From Sulfitobacter sp. CW3 (GTDB taxonomy: Bacteria > Pseudomonadota > Alphaproteobacteria > Rhodobacterales > Rhodobacteraceae): a stretch of DNA of 64,000 nt. Numbering within the stretch: position 1 is the first letter of the stretch; the number at the start of each line of letters is the position of its first letter. The DNA lies in assembly GCF_019392245.1 (NCBI RefSeq), contig NZ_JAHXRL010000003.1, positions 558,001 through 622,000 on the forward strand. The letters are read 5' to 3'. The position numbers were made by a program, and so were the translations under genes. Of the stretch, positions 45,067 through 53,895 are shown piece after piece. Below the pieces are notes generated by a model. The model was not told the origin of the DNA. It did no database searches and worked only from the letters and a program-made list of their open reading frames with translations.

Positions 45067-46161
45067 ATGGGTCCGTTTCCCCACGATGCAGAAAAATCCA
45101 AGATCACAGATGATAATCCGGCTGGAACCGACGGTTTTGAATTCGTGGAATTCGCCAGCGAAGACCCCCAAGAACTCCGCGATCTGTTCACGCGCATGGG
45201 ATACGCCCACGTGGCCAATCACAAAACCCAGGCGGTCGAACTCTGGCAGCAGGGCGACATTACTTATGTGCTGAACGCCGAACCCGACAGTTTTGCCGCG
45301 AAATTCGTGCAAGAACATGGCCCTTGCGCCCCTTCCATGGGCTGGCGCGTTGTCGATGCGAAACATGCATTGGCCCACGCCGTGTCGAAGGGGGCCACCG
45401 AATACACTGGCACGGGCAAGGTTCTGGACGTGCCCGCCATCGAAGGGATCGGAGGATCGCTGATCTACTTCGTGGATCAATATTACGACACCTCCCCCTA
45501 TAACGAGGAATACGACTGGATCGCCCAGTCCAAACCAGCGGGGGTCGGGTTCTACTACCTCGATCACCTCACGCATAATGTTTTCAAGGGGAACATGGAT
45601 GTGTGGTTCAAATTCTATGGCGATCTGTTCAACTTCCGCGAAATCCGCTTTTTCGACATCGAGGGCAAGTTTACCGGCCTGACATCGCGCGCTTTGACAT
45701 CGCCTTGCGGTCGTATCCGCATTCCGATCAATCAGGATCGTGATGAAAAGGGCCAAATCGTTGCCTATCTCAAGAAATACAAAGGTGAGGGCATCCAGCA
45801 CATCGCGGTGGGCGCGCGTGACATCTACGACGCCACCGATCAAATCGCCGAGAACGGCCTCAAATTCATGCCCGGCCCCCCTGATACCTATTACAAGCTC
45901 AGCAAGGACCGTGTGAAAGATCACGACGAACCCTTGGACCGGATGAAAAAGCACGGGATCCTGATCGATGGCGAAGGCGTTGTGGATGGCGGCGAGACAC
46001 GCATCCTTTTGCAGATCTTCTCAAAAACAGTGATCGGCCCGATCTTCTTTGAGTTCATCCAACGCAAAGGTGACGACGGATTTGGAGAGGGTAACTTCAA
46101 AGCGCTGTTCGAGAGCATCGAGCAAGAGCAGATCGATAGCGGCGAGCTGAAATCGGCCTGA
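45067..46161 (+). CDS. hppD: 4-hydroxyphenylpyruvate dioxygenase
   Basis: 364 aa. Converts 4-hydroxyphenylpyruvate to homogentisate in tyrosine catabolism. Two VOC halves; iron ligands H167 (YLDHLTH), H245 (IQHIAVG) and E329 (FFEFIQRKGDDGFGEGNF, with the conserved C-terminal gate). AGGAGA before ATG 45067 sets the start; the frame upstream to 45001 covers the palindrome. Homogentisate dioxygenase and later genes are not in the window. Confidence 0.96.
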   Translation: MGPFPHDAEKSKITDDNPAGTDGFEFVEFASEDPQELRDLFTRMGYAHVANHKTQAVELWQQGDITYVLNAEPDSFAAKFVQEHGPCAPSMGWRVVDAKHALAHAVSKGATEYTGTGKVLDVPAIEGIGGSLIYFVDQYYDTSPYNEEYDWIAQSKPAGVGFYYLDHLTHNVFKGNMDVWFKFYGDLFNFREIRFFDIEGKFTGLTSRALTSPCGRIRIPINQDRDEKGQIVAYLKKYKGEGIQHIAVGARDIYDATDQIAENGLKFMPGPPDTYYKLSKDRVKDHDEPLDRMKKHGILIDGEGVVDGGETRILLQIFSKTVIGPIFFEFIQRKGDDGFGEGNFKALFESIEQEQIDSGELKSA

Positions 46162-46211
46162 TCAAAAATATGAAAGGCCGCGCTGAACGGTGCGGCCTTA
46201 TCGCTTCTCTG

Positions 46212-46261
46212 GCTTGAAAATATCCCGGGGGAACCGCCGTCCGGCGGTGGGGGCTGGCCCC
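46212..46261. repeat. Intergenic GC-hairpin repeat, copy 7
   Basis: GCTTGAAAATATCCCGGGGG, then an ACCGCCGtCCGGCGGT hairpin and GGGGGCTGGCCCC. It lies between converging hppD and the 840-residue gene. A short GC-rich hairpin (GGCCGC...GCGGCC, 46174-46197) precedes it and may be the hppD terminator. Confidence 0.7.
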
Positions 46262-46274
46262 AACTGCGCTGACC

Positions 46275-48797
46275 TCAGCCGCGCGGCATTTTCAACACAA
46301 CCTCGCGCCCGCTGCGGGTATAGCGCAACTCGCTTTCGCCAATGGCGGACACGCGCCCCCCATCCAGTCGGTCGCCAACGGTCACTTTTTGGTACCGTCC
46401 GTTGGCAAGCCGGACAAGGGCGCGGCGGCTGGACGTTTTGCCATAGACGCCGATCAAATTGATCCCCCGCAGTTTGATGGCGTTCTTAACCGTGGCTTGT
46501 TTGGCGACAGATGCTTTTGACGGCAGATCGGGTTTTACGGTGCGCGGTGCCACAGACGCGGTGCTGGCCACTTGGATCGGTTCCGGCTTGCTGCGTTCCG
46601 CCCGTTGAACGATCCGCGCAAAATTATCGGGCCGCGTGTCAGGGCGGGCCGACGCCTTAACCGCATAGCGGGTGACGTTATTTAGAATAGGGCCTGTGGG
46701 TTTTGAGGGCAGGGCGGCAAGTGACGCAAGCGATGCACTTGCCGCCGCAGAAGCAGCAGCAACGGCTTCGGGTGCCGTTGGCTCTAGCGCGGCAGCCGCA
46801 GCTTCCTGAACGGAGATAGGGCGCAAGGTGGGGCGCCGGCTGGCCAATTCGCTGCGGGTCAATCCGCCAAGGTTTGATCGTTCATTGCTTTCTACCAACC
46901 CATTTGGCCGCTCGACCGGCCTTAACCGAAGCAGGGCTTGGCTTTGCGGCGCGTCGTCAACGGTTTCGGGTGCTTGCGCGCTGCGTGTTACGGCTTGTGG
47001 CGGCTCGACGGGCGGGCGGCCTGCAATGACTTTGACACCATCGGCGTTCAAAGCGCCGTCTGGTGTTGGAATGACCATGCCGCTGTTATCCAACGCAAAT
47101 GTGGTACCGGACGGTGCGGGCGACGACGGCGCAAAATCGAATTCATCCCCGCCAAAAGACGCCAGCGCGGGCAGGGCCACAGCGTCATTTGCGGTACTGA
47201 CCGGATCAATGCTGGTCATGTACAGATCATCAAGTGTCACCATCGCTGGGGCTGTTGGTGTGTCGGGTGCCAGCGCCCAGATGCCCGACGTGGCATATTT
47301 CGCTTCGATTTCTTGTTGGGACAGCACGCGTGGTTGGGCCAGTTCCGGCACACGCAGGGCATCCAATACCGCACCGTCCTCGTCTGTCAGGCTGGGATCC
47401 AGCAACGCTACGCGTTCTTCGGTAAGCGGCGCAACCAACGCCGTGGGGTCGACCGCGACTTCAATTGGGGCAGGCACCGGATCAGGGGTTTCCAGCGGCC
47501 CCGACGCCACCGCAGTGGTATCGCGGCTGGAAAATAAGCGCGACAGTGAAATGCCGTCATCCAGAAATACCGATGCCCAGGCGGCGACGCCCGCAAGGAA
47601 AACCAGTAAAGCCGCAGTTAGCAAAAGCCCGAGAAAACGTGGTTTGCCCCCGACACCATTGGATTTCCGCGCGCCGAAAATGGTCATCTTCTCGGCTTCG
47701 GATGTTGGTGTGCTTGCCGCGTTGGCCGTGTCTTTGAACGCCGCCGCTGTGGGCGGTTGGGGGCGCATGAGTCTGGCTAGAAAACCTAGCTTTTTAGTCT
47801 TGGGTTTTTCATCTGGTGTCGTGCTGAGCGACCGGCTGTCTGGAACAAGACCGGGGGCGGTAATGGCGGGTGTCGCCTGTATGGCCGCGGGTTTTTCTGC
47901 GGAAACAGTCGGGGAAACGGGCAGGACAGGCGTATTTGTTGGGCCACGGGTGGCTGTGCCCGCCGATGGCACGGTGGCTTTGCGACGACTTGAAAATGCT
48001 GCGGGCTCAGCCGACGGGTAAACAAGTGCCGGTGCCTCCGGCGCTTTTGAAACCGCCGCTGCCTTTGCCAGCTCTGGTGCAGGTTGTTCTGTGTCGGCCT
48101 GCTCTGGCTCAGACGCAGCGTCTTCTTCCGTATCCGCCAGTGGGGGATGTTCTGCCGCCTCTTCGTCAGCACCATCTTCCTGTGTTAAATCGTCCTGAGA
48201 TTGATCCGCTTCAGGTTCTTGGGCTGGTGCGTCTTCCAGCAGTGGCACGTCAGGGCCGTGAACCACGACGGCGTCCTCATCCGGCTCAACCGCGTCTCCT
48301 TGGTCCAGCAGCGTTTCGGAAGCCTTTGTCGGGCCAAAAAACGGCTCGCCCCGAAACACGGCATCGTCGGGCTGTGCGACAAAGCTTACCGGGTGGAAAC
48401 GATGCGCCGTCGCAAAGGCTTCGGCCTCGGCCAGGGTTTCGCGTGCAACGGCGGCGATATGTGTTTGCGCCCCGTCACTGCTGATATCGAACGCCAGATC
48501 GTCCACTTCATAGGGGGTCGCCCCTTCAAGGGCGCGGCGGGCTTCGGACATCCGCGCGGCATCAGAAAGACCGGGGGTTTCAAGCGTCATGAACTTGATC
48601 TGATCATTGGGGATCAGCAGTTTCGTGCGCACGCCACCGGGTTCAAGTGCAGCAGCGGTTTTGCGCAGCATGGCCAGTTCAGCGGGCATGTCATCCGCAT
48701 CAAAGGATACATCGCCAATGCTGTGCCATCCCCCCGCAGAGCGGTGCAATAGCCTGATGCCTTCGACGGACAGGGATAGTGCAAAATTTGGCTTCAT
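46275..48797 (-). CDS. Large membrane protein with GspL/PilM-like N-terminus and PilP/GspC-like C-terminus
   Basis: 840 aa. Residues 1-150 look like the actin-fold cytoplasmic part of PilM/GspL (FALSLSVEGIRLLHR, LLIPNDQIKFMTLETPG, ARRALEGATPYEVDDLAFDI, IAAVARETLAEAE). An acidic/Pro-Ala linker runs to about 385, then one membrane span (about 388-411). A long Ala/Pro/Ser-rich periplasmic segment leads to a compact end, residues 773-840 (IKLRGINLIGVYGK, RRALVRLANGRYQKVTVGD, GGRVSAIGESELRYTRSG). The end resembles PilP/GspC homology domains. Domain calls are my reading of pattern, not a search. No other secretion or pilus genes adjoin. Confidence 0.72.
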   Translation of the reverse strand: MKPNFALSLSVEGIRLLHRSAGGWHSIGDVSFDADDMPAELAMLRKTAAALEPGGVRTKLLIPNDQIKFMTLETPGLSDAARMSEARRALEGATPYEVDDLAFDISSDGAQTHIAAVARETLAEAEAFATAHRFHPVSFVAQPDDAVFRGEPFFGPTKASETLLDQGDAVEPDEDAVVVHGPDVPLLEDAPAQEPEADQSQDDLTQEDGADEEAAEHPPLADTEEDAASEPEQADTEQPAPELAKAAAVSKAPEAPALVYPSAEPAAFSSRRKATVPSAGTATRGPTNTPVLPVSPTVSAEKPAAIQATPAITAPGLVPDSRSLSTTPDEKPKTKKLGFLARLMRPQPPTAAAFKDTANAASTPTSEAEKMTIFGARKSNGVGGKPRFLGLLLTAALLVFLAGVAAWASVFLDDGISLSRLFSSRDTTAVASGPLETPDPVPAPIEVAVDPTALVAPLTEERVALLDPSLTDEDGAVLDALRVPELAQPRVLSQQEIEAKYATSGIWALAPDTPTAPAMVTLDDLYMTSIDPVSTANDAVALPALASFGGDEFDFAPSSPAPSGTTFALDNSGMVIPTPDGALNADGVKVIAGRPPVEPPQAVTRSAQAPETVDDAPQSQALLRLRPVERPNGLVESNERSNLGGLTRSELASRRPTLRPISVQEAAAAALEPTAPEAVAAASAAASASLASLAALPSKPTGPILNNVTRYAVKASARPDTRPDNFARIVQRAERSKPEPIQVASTASVAPRTVKPDLPSKASVAKQATVKNAIKLRGINLIGVYGKTSSRRALVRLANGRYQKVTVGDRLDGGRVSAIGESELRYTRSGREVVLKMPRG

Positions 48798-48995
48798 ATC
48801 GACGCTTTTTGACCGGGCTGTTGCAAGAGAAATTTTAGCATGTGCACGCCCATAAAAACAGAGCGCCGGAACTTCCCCAAGATTATAGCAGTAGTTTGCC
48901 TATGGAAAGGGCCGCGCGGCGACGGGGCTTGCGGTATAGGCATTGGCCCGCCAAACATGGCCTAGGATCAACATATCAAACCAAAGGTTGAAATA

Positions 48996-49691
48996 ATGCG
49001 AATTTTGCAATGGGTGGCTGTGATGTGCGTGGCGTTGGCAACAGGTGCCATGGCCCAGGACACGACACGGGGAATCAGCGTAACCGGAGAAGGCGTTGTG
49101 TCGATGGCCCCTGATATGGCGACAATCCGGTTGGGGGTGTCTGAACGTGCGGCGACCGCATCTGACGCCATGCGCCAGACCTCGGAAAAGGTGCGCGGCA
49201 TTCTGGATCAATTGGACAACATTCAAGTGGCGGGTTTGGATCGGCAGACCAGCGGCCTGTATCTGCGCCCCGTCTATGACAACCGCCCCCGCGAAGATAA
49301 CGGCGCGGCCCAAGTGGTCGGCTATGAGGCGGGTAATTCCGTCAGCGTGAGCGTGCGCGACCTAAGCAAGCTGGGTGCGCTTCTGGATGCGGTCGTGGCC
49401 GAAGGGGCAAATGATTTCAACGGGTTGGAATTCGGGCTGCAAGATAATGCCAAGGCCCTGATCGAGGCACGCAAAGGTGCGGTTGCCGATGCGATGGCAC
49501 GTGCCAACCAGCTGGCCGATGCGGCAGGGATCACGTTGGGGGATGTGGTGCAGATGTCAGAATCCAGCCAAGGCTACCACCCGATGGAAATGAAGGCGTC
49601 GCAGATGCGCAGCTTGGACGTCCCGATCGAGACAGGCGAGGTGAGCGTGCGCGCGCAGGTGAATATGCAGTTCGCCATCGCGCAAGACTAG
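48996..49691 (+). CDS. SIMPL-domain (DUF541) periplasmic protein
   Basis: 231 aa with signal peptide (ends ATGAMAQ, then DTTRG). SIMPL/DUF541 body: ISVTGEGVVSMAPDMATIRLGV, a central AQVVGYEAGNSVSVSVRDL, and ALIEARKGAVADAMARANQLADAAGITLGDVV near the end. Role in the envelope is poorly defined (YggE-like, linked to oxidative stress in E. coli). Ended by a strong terminator. Confidence 0.93.
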   Translation: MRILQWVAVMCVALATGAMAQDTTRGISVTGEGVVSMAPDMATIRLGVSERAATASDAMRQTSEKVRGILDQLDNIQVAGLDRQTSGLYLRPVYDNRPREDNGAAQVVGYEAGNSVSVSVRDLSKLGALLDAVVAEGANDFNGLEFGLQDNAKALIEARKGAVADAMARANQLADAAGITLGDVVQMSESSQGYHPMEMKASQMRSLDVPIETGEVSVRAQVNMQFAIAQD

Positions 49692-49718
49692 ACGCACGAC
49701 AAATATCTTTGAAAATGC

Positions 49719-49757
49719 AAAAGCGCCCGAAAGACGATGGTCCTTCGGGCGCTTTTT
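49719..49757. terminator. Bidirectional terminator between the SIMPL gene and metY
   Basis: AAAAGCGCCCGAA (49719-49731) pairs perfectly with TTCGGGCGCTTTT (49744-49756), with U-tracts both ways. Confidence 0.92.
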
Positions 49758-49775
49758 ATTGTCGGTATGGCTGGA

Positions 49776-51068
49776 TCAGCTGGTTGCTTTGGCCAGCGCC
49801 TGATCCAGATCGGCAATCAGGTCATTCGCATCTTCGGTCCCGATGGATACACGCACGACGTTTGCGCCCGCGCCAGCGGCCTCTTGCTGTTCCGCGCTTA
49901 GCTGGCGGTGGGTGGTCGATGCGGAGTGGATGATCAACGACCGCGTATCGCCAAGGTTGGCCACGTGGCTGAAGATTTCCAGCGCGTTGACCAGCTTGAC
50001 GCAGGCGTCATAGCCGCCCTTGACCGCGAAAGTGAACAAGCCGCCTGCGCCTTTGGGGCACACGGTTTTGACACGTTCGAAATAGGGCGAGGATTCGAGG
50101 CCAGCATAGGTCACGTAATCGACGCGGTCGTCATTTTCGAGCCATTGCGCGATCTTCATGGCGTTCTCGACGTGACGCTCCATCCGCAAGGACAGGGTTT
50201 CGGTGCCCATCAATGTGTAATGCGCCGCTTGGGGGTTCATGGTCATTCCCAGATCGCGCAGACCGATGGCAATACCGTGGAAGGTAAAGGCGAGCGGGCC
50301 AAAGGTCTCGTGGAACTTGAGGCCGTGGTAGGCGGGCTCCGGCTGGCTGAGCGACGGGAATTTGTCATTCGCAGACCAGTCGAATTTACCGGAATCGACG
50401 ATACACCCGCCTGTGACCGTGCCGTTGCCGGTCAGGTACTTGGTGGTGGAATGCACCACAAGTGTCGCACCATGCTCAATCGGGCGGCACAGGTACGGCG
50501 TGGCAGTTGTGTTGTCGATGATCAGCGGGATACCGGCAGCATCGGCAACATCTGCGATGGAACGTACATCCATGATGTATCCGCCGGGGTTGGCGATTGC
50601 CTCGCCAAAGATGGCACGGGTGTCGTCATCAACGGCGGCCTTAACCGCGTCAACATCATCGAAATCGACAAATTTGCACGACCAGCCGAACCGTTTGATG
50701 GTCTGGCTGAACTGGGTGACCGTGCCGCCGTACAAACGGGTCGACGCGATGATGTTCTTGCCCGGACCCATCAGCGGGAACAGCGCCATGATCTGGGCGG
50801 CGTGACCAGACGAGCAGCACACAGCGCCAACACCGCCCTCAAGCGTGGCAATGCGTTCTTGCAGAACGGCCACGGTGGGGTTGGTGAGGCGCGAATAGAT
50901 AAACCCGACCTCTTGCAGATTGAACAGCGCAGCGGCGTGATCTGCGTCGCGGAACACATAGGCGGTGGTTTGGTAGATTGGCGTTTGGCGCGCACCGGTG
51001 GCTGGATCTGGCTTGGCACCTGCGTGAATTTGCAGCGTGTCAAAGCCGTATGTTGGGCCGTCTGTCAT
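49776..51068 (-). CDS. metY: O-acetylhomoserine sulfhydrylase (PLP-dependent)
   Basis: 430 aa, Cys/Met metabolism PLP family. Makes homocysteine from O-acetylhomoserine and sulfide. It has TPIYQTTAYVF, GVGAVCCSSGHAAQIMAL, IPLIIDNTTATPY and HSTTKYLTGNG with PLP lysine K210. GGGAGGA precedes ATG 51068; the frame upstream to 51167 crosses the leader hairpins. The 146-base upstream gap holds several hairpins. Confidence 0.94.
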   Translation of the reverse strand: MTDGPTYGFDTLQIHAGAKPDPATGARQTPIYQTTAYVFRDADHAAALFNLQEVGFIYSRLTNPTVAVLQERIATLEGGVGAVCCSSGHAAQIMALFPLMGPGKNIIASTRLYGGTVTQFSQTIKRFGWSCKFVDFDDVDAVKAAVDDDTRAIFGEAIANPGGYIMDVRSIADVADAAGIPLIIDNTTATPYLCRPIEHGATLVVHSTTKYLTGNGTVTGGCIVDSGKFDWSANDKFPSLSQPEPAYHGLKFHETFGPLAFTFHGIAIGLRDLGMTMNPQAAHYTLMGTETLSLRMERHVENAMKIAQWLENDDRVDYVTYAGLESSPYFERVKTVCPKGAGGLFTFAVKGGYDACVKLVNALEIFSHVANLGDTRSLIIHSASTTHRQLSAEQQEAAGAGANVVRVSIGTEDANDLIADLDQALAKATS

Positions 51069-51120
51069 GGTTATCCTCCCGTGGATTGATTGAGCAAGAG
51101 ATATTGGAATGGGCTTTACG

Positions 51121-51198
51121 GCACAAGAGATTGTGCAGCGCTTGCAGGGGGCAGGCGGAGTTTTCAAAAAACTCTGGACCGGAAAATGCGAATTTTCC
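51121..51198 (-). promoter_or_regulatory. Three consecutive hairpins upstream of metY
   Basis: In transcription order: GGAAAAT/ATTTTCC (51181-51198), GAGTTTT/AAAACTC (51158-51174) and GCACAA-gaga-TTGTGC (51121-51136). The first may terminate the upstream gene, which stops at 51215. The others may be a leader structure. They do not match a SAM-II riboswitch consensus by eye. Confidence 0.45.
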
Positions 51199-51214
51199 GT
51201 CGCCGGGCGCGGGG

Positions 51215-52219
51215 CTAGCGCATCCAGTAACCGTTGGATTTTAGGCGATTGCGGATTGCCTGTTCCTTGCGCGGCAGGTTGTCTTGGTCAAACAGCGCCC
51301 GCGCTTTCCGGCCGCGTCCCTGATAGACCATCCGTTTGATCGGATCGTAGCCTTTCAGGACTTTCTTAAGCTTGTTCGGGGCCGCAACCGCTTCCAGTAT
51401 ATCAACAGCGGATTGGTTCTCGCGCGCATAGAGCAGCGGCAAGAACCTATAGTGACAGCTTACGCTTCCATCCAGAAAACCCTCTGGCAGGGTATCGCGC
51501 CCGCCGCCCAATGCGTGGATCACCAGTGGCAATGCGATCTGGTCCAGCCACGGGTCAAAGCTTTGTGCGCAAAGTTCAACCGGGGGCGTGTCGCGGATGG
51601 CCAGCGCATATTCCAAAAACTTGTCACCGAATTCATGCGGACAGCGGTAAAAGAAAAAGCCCGCGTTAAAATACAGGTATCTTTGCCAAAACTCGTCGGG
51701 TTGGCTTAGGTCGAGGCTGCTTTCGAAATCCAGACCAAACATGTCATAAAGCGATTTCCAGAGCCCGGTATATTGTGGCCCATAAAGCTGCGGAACGGGC
51801 CAAGTGTTCGTGCGGCGCAATGAGGCGGTCGGTCGGTTGAAATCAAAAGGTACTTGGCTGATATCGCCCGTGATCAGCGTATCGGTGTCGAAAAAGACAA
51901 AGGGTTCGCCCTTGGGCAGGGCGCACAGCATCTCGATCTTGTTGCCATAGGGGTAGGACGCGCCGAAATGTTCTGATTGAAACGGGATGATCTCTGCGCC
52001 TAAATCACTCAGCGCTGCGCGGATGTCATCGCTTTTGATATGTGGATCATTTGGCCACAGCGGGCCGGGCTGGGGTTCGGCAACAAAAAGGCGGCCGCGA
52101 AAATCGGGGCTGCTGTGGCGCAGCGAGGCGGCAAAGAGCAATGCTTCGTATGCCAGTCGACCCTGTTGCCCGACGACGACAATATTAAAGTCCTGCGATG
52201 GGGCTGGGGTATTGGTCAA
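51215..52219 (-). CDS. Glycosyltransferase-like protein (GT-A fold, DxD motif)
   Basis: 334 aa. FNIVVVGQQGRLAYEALLFAASLR opens the fold; FVFFDTDTLITGD carries a DxD-type metal motif; YLYFNAGFFFYRCPHEFGDKF and CAQSFDPWLDQIALPLVIHALGG resemble GT8-like acceptor regions. No signal peptide. Substrate unknown and family not certain. Downstream of a tRNA-Tyr gene on the same strand. Confidence 0.68.
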   Translation of the reverse strand: MTNTPAPSQDFNIVVVGQQGRLAYEALLFAASLRHSSPDFRGRLFVAEPQPGPLWPNDPHIKSDDIRAALSDLGAEIIPFQSEHFGASYPYGNKIEMLCALPKGEPFVFFDTDTLITGDISQVPFDFNRPTASLRRTNTWPVPQLYGPQYTGLWKSLYDMFGLDFESSLDLSQPDEFWQRYLYFNAGFFFYRCPHEFGDKFLEYALAIRDTPPVELCAQSFDPWLDQIALPLVIHALGGGRDTLPEGFLDGSVSCHYRFLPLLYARENQSAVDILEAVAAPNKLKKVLKGYDPIKRMVYQGRGRKARALFDQDNLPRKEQAIRNRLKSNGYWMR

Positions 52220-52349
52220 CGCGCTGCCTCTTGCCTTTTTCTTGGACTATAGGGGCAAAGGGCGTTTTGCAAAAGATACCAAATAAAAGCGGCGTTTACA
52301 CCACTCCCAAGGCTGGCGTTTCGGCCCCATCGGGCATCGGTTGGGAAAG

Positions 52350-52433
52350 TGGTGGGCGACCCTGGAATCGAACCAGGCGTGCGTCTCCGCGAGGGAGTTA
52401 CAGTCCCCTGCCACACCTTGCGGCCTGTCGCCC
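52350..52433 (-). tRNA. tRNA-Tyr (GTA)
   Basis: Reverse strand, class II with a long variable arm. Acceptor GGGCGAC pairs with GTCGCCC, discriminator A, and CCA is encoded at 52350-52352. The anticodon loop CTGTAAC lies in the GGGGA/TCCCT stem. The T-arm CCTGG/CCAGG holds TTCGATT. Confidence 0.97.
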
Positions 52434-52560
52434 ACTTTCAGCCAGTGCATTGCACCGGATGTGAAGGCGTGATTACAAGCGGTCCTGATAGGCGTCAAGG
52501 CGAAAACCTAGGCGAAAGGCAGGGAAATGTTCCTTGCAGCACATGATAGAGGGTTTGGGC

Positions 52561-53337
52561 ATGAAAAAACCGAAGTGGGTCGTGCAAAAAGAGCAGGACA
52601 AAAAAACCGAAGCCAACCAAACGGTATGGTTGTTCGGGTTGCATGCGGTGCGTGACGCGCTGGAGAATCCCAAACGCGAAAAACTAAAGCTGATGGTCAC
52701 GCCAAATGCGCAGATCAAGCTGGAAGAGGCGATTGCAAAGGCGGGAATCGTGCCAGAGGTCGTGGACCCTCGCAAATTTCGCCCGCCGCTTGACCAAGGA
52801 TCGGTGCATCAGGGCGCTGTGCTAGAGGTCAAGCCGCTGGCATGGGGATCGTTGCAAGAGGTCTGCATCGGGGCAGAGGCACCACGGGTGCTGTTATTGG
52901 ACCGTGTGACCGATCCGCATAACGTCGGGGCAATCTTGCGCTCGGCCGAGGTGTTGGGCGCGTCTGCCGTGATCGGTATGCGCCATCACGCGGCCCCCGA
53001 AACCGGATCGCTGGCGAAATCTGCAAGTGGCGCGTTGGAACGCCAGCCCTATCTGCGGGTGCGTAACCTAGCGGATTCTATCAAGGAACTTCAGAATATG
53101 GGGTATCTTGTGCTGGGTCTGGACGGTGAGGCCGACATGACAGTCGAGGCCGCATTGGATGGCAAACGGGACCGCCCCGTGGCGCTGGTGCTGGGGGCCG
53201 AAGGGCCGGGTCTGCGTGAAAAAACCAAGGAAACCGTTGATATGCTGGTGCGAATTGACGCAGACGGCGGGTTTGGTTCGCTCAATGTCTCGAACGCGGC
53301 GGCAATCGCCTTATATGCGTCTCGTCCGCACGGGTAA
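52561..53337 (+). CDS. rlmB: 23S rRNA Gm2251-type 2'-O-methyltransferase (SpoU family)
   Basis: 258 aa. N-terminal substrate-binding domain (VWLFGLHAVRDALENP), then the SPOUT knot: motif 1 DPHNVGAILRSAEVLGA, motif 2 LVLGAEGPGLREKT, motif 3 SLNVSNAAAIALYA. GAGGG precedes ATG 52561. RlmB is the best match; exact nucleotide inferred from family. Confidence 0.93.
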   Translation: MKKPKWVVQKEQDKKTEANQTVWLFGLHAVRDALENPKREKLKLMVTPNAQIKLEEAIAKAGIVPEVVDPRKFRPPLDQGSVHQGAVLEVKPLAWGSLQEVCIGAEAPRVLLLDRVTDPHNVGAILRSAEVLGASAVIGMRHHAAPETGSLAKSASGALERQPYLRVRNLADSIKELQNMGYLVLGLDGEADMTVEAALDGKRDRPVALVLGAEGPGLREKTKETVDMLVRIDADGGFGSLNVSNAAAIALYASRPHG

Positions 53338-53363
53338 TACCGGCGCGCAAGAGGAGAGACGCA

Positions 53364-53672
53364 GTGACCTATCCAACAAAGATCGCGACCTGCTGTTTTT
53401 GCGGCAGCAAAGCGGCTTTGACGCTGGATGTGGGGCGTCACGAACTGTCCTGCGCGCAATGCGGCGCGCCGTTGCATGATTTAAAGCAAATCCCTGTTCC
53501 CAAACCTAAAAGCGCGGGCGGCGTTGCGTCGCCTGCCTTGCGGCATTTTCCGACAGCAAAACCGGCCAAGCGGTCACCAAAGCCCAAAGTAAAGCCGCAG
53601 AAACGTCGCAAATCTTGGCTGAAGAGCCTTGCCAGCGAGGTTTTTGATGTTGTGGAAGATATTTTCGACTGA
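53364..53672 (+). CDS. Small zinc-ribbon protein with basic tail
   Basis: 102 aa. A zinc ribbon with CFCG (C11/C13 region) and CAQCG (C30, C33), followed by a Lys/Pro-rich basic stretch (AKRSPKPKVKPQKRRKSWLK) and an acidic end (VFDVVEDIFD). GTG start with GAGGAGAGA before it. Likely nucleic-acid binding; family unknown. Close behind rlmB, possibly one operon. Confidence 0.8.
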   Translation: MTYPTKIATCCFCGSKAALTLDVGRHELSCAQCGAPLHDLKQIPVPKPKSAGGVASPALRHFPTAKPAKRSPKPKVKPQKRRKSWLKSLASEVFDVVEDIFD

Positions 53673-53832
53673 GGCGGGCCAAGCCGTGGGCGGTATTCTG
53701 CCCAAACGTTTAGGTTTTGTTCACGGATTTGTTAGACGGTCTTTGAATAGCGCAAAGAGTTCTTACTTCATGTGTAAGGCGGCGGGTTTGGAACACCTGC
53801 TGATCTGTAACTGTCCCTCGTTCCATACCTTC

Positions 53833-53869
53833 GCGCCCTCGGACATTAGTCTGACGGGCGCTTTTTTTA
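53833..53869 (+). terminator. Strong terminator; possible 3' end of a small RNA
   Basis: GCGCCC pairs with GGGCGC around an inner GGAC/GTCT stem, then seven T. It lies 160 bases after the zinc-ribbon gene. That gap holds no gene but has a GGAAC/GTTCC pair (53789/53819) just before the terminator. Confidence 0.75.
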
Positions 53870-53895
53870 TCTGCGAATCGGTGTAGATGTAGGCG

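Noticed and set aside
49908..51089. Open frame of 393 residues on the plus strand
   Set aside because: Antisense shadow of metY.
51069..51214. SAM-II riboswitch before metY
   Set aside because: The conserved pseudoknot sequence was not found by eye; only simple hairpins are present.
53629..53886. Open frame of 85 residues on the plus strand
   Set aside because: Starts inside the zinc-ribbon gene in another frame and runs through the terminator.
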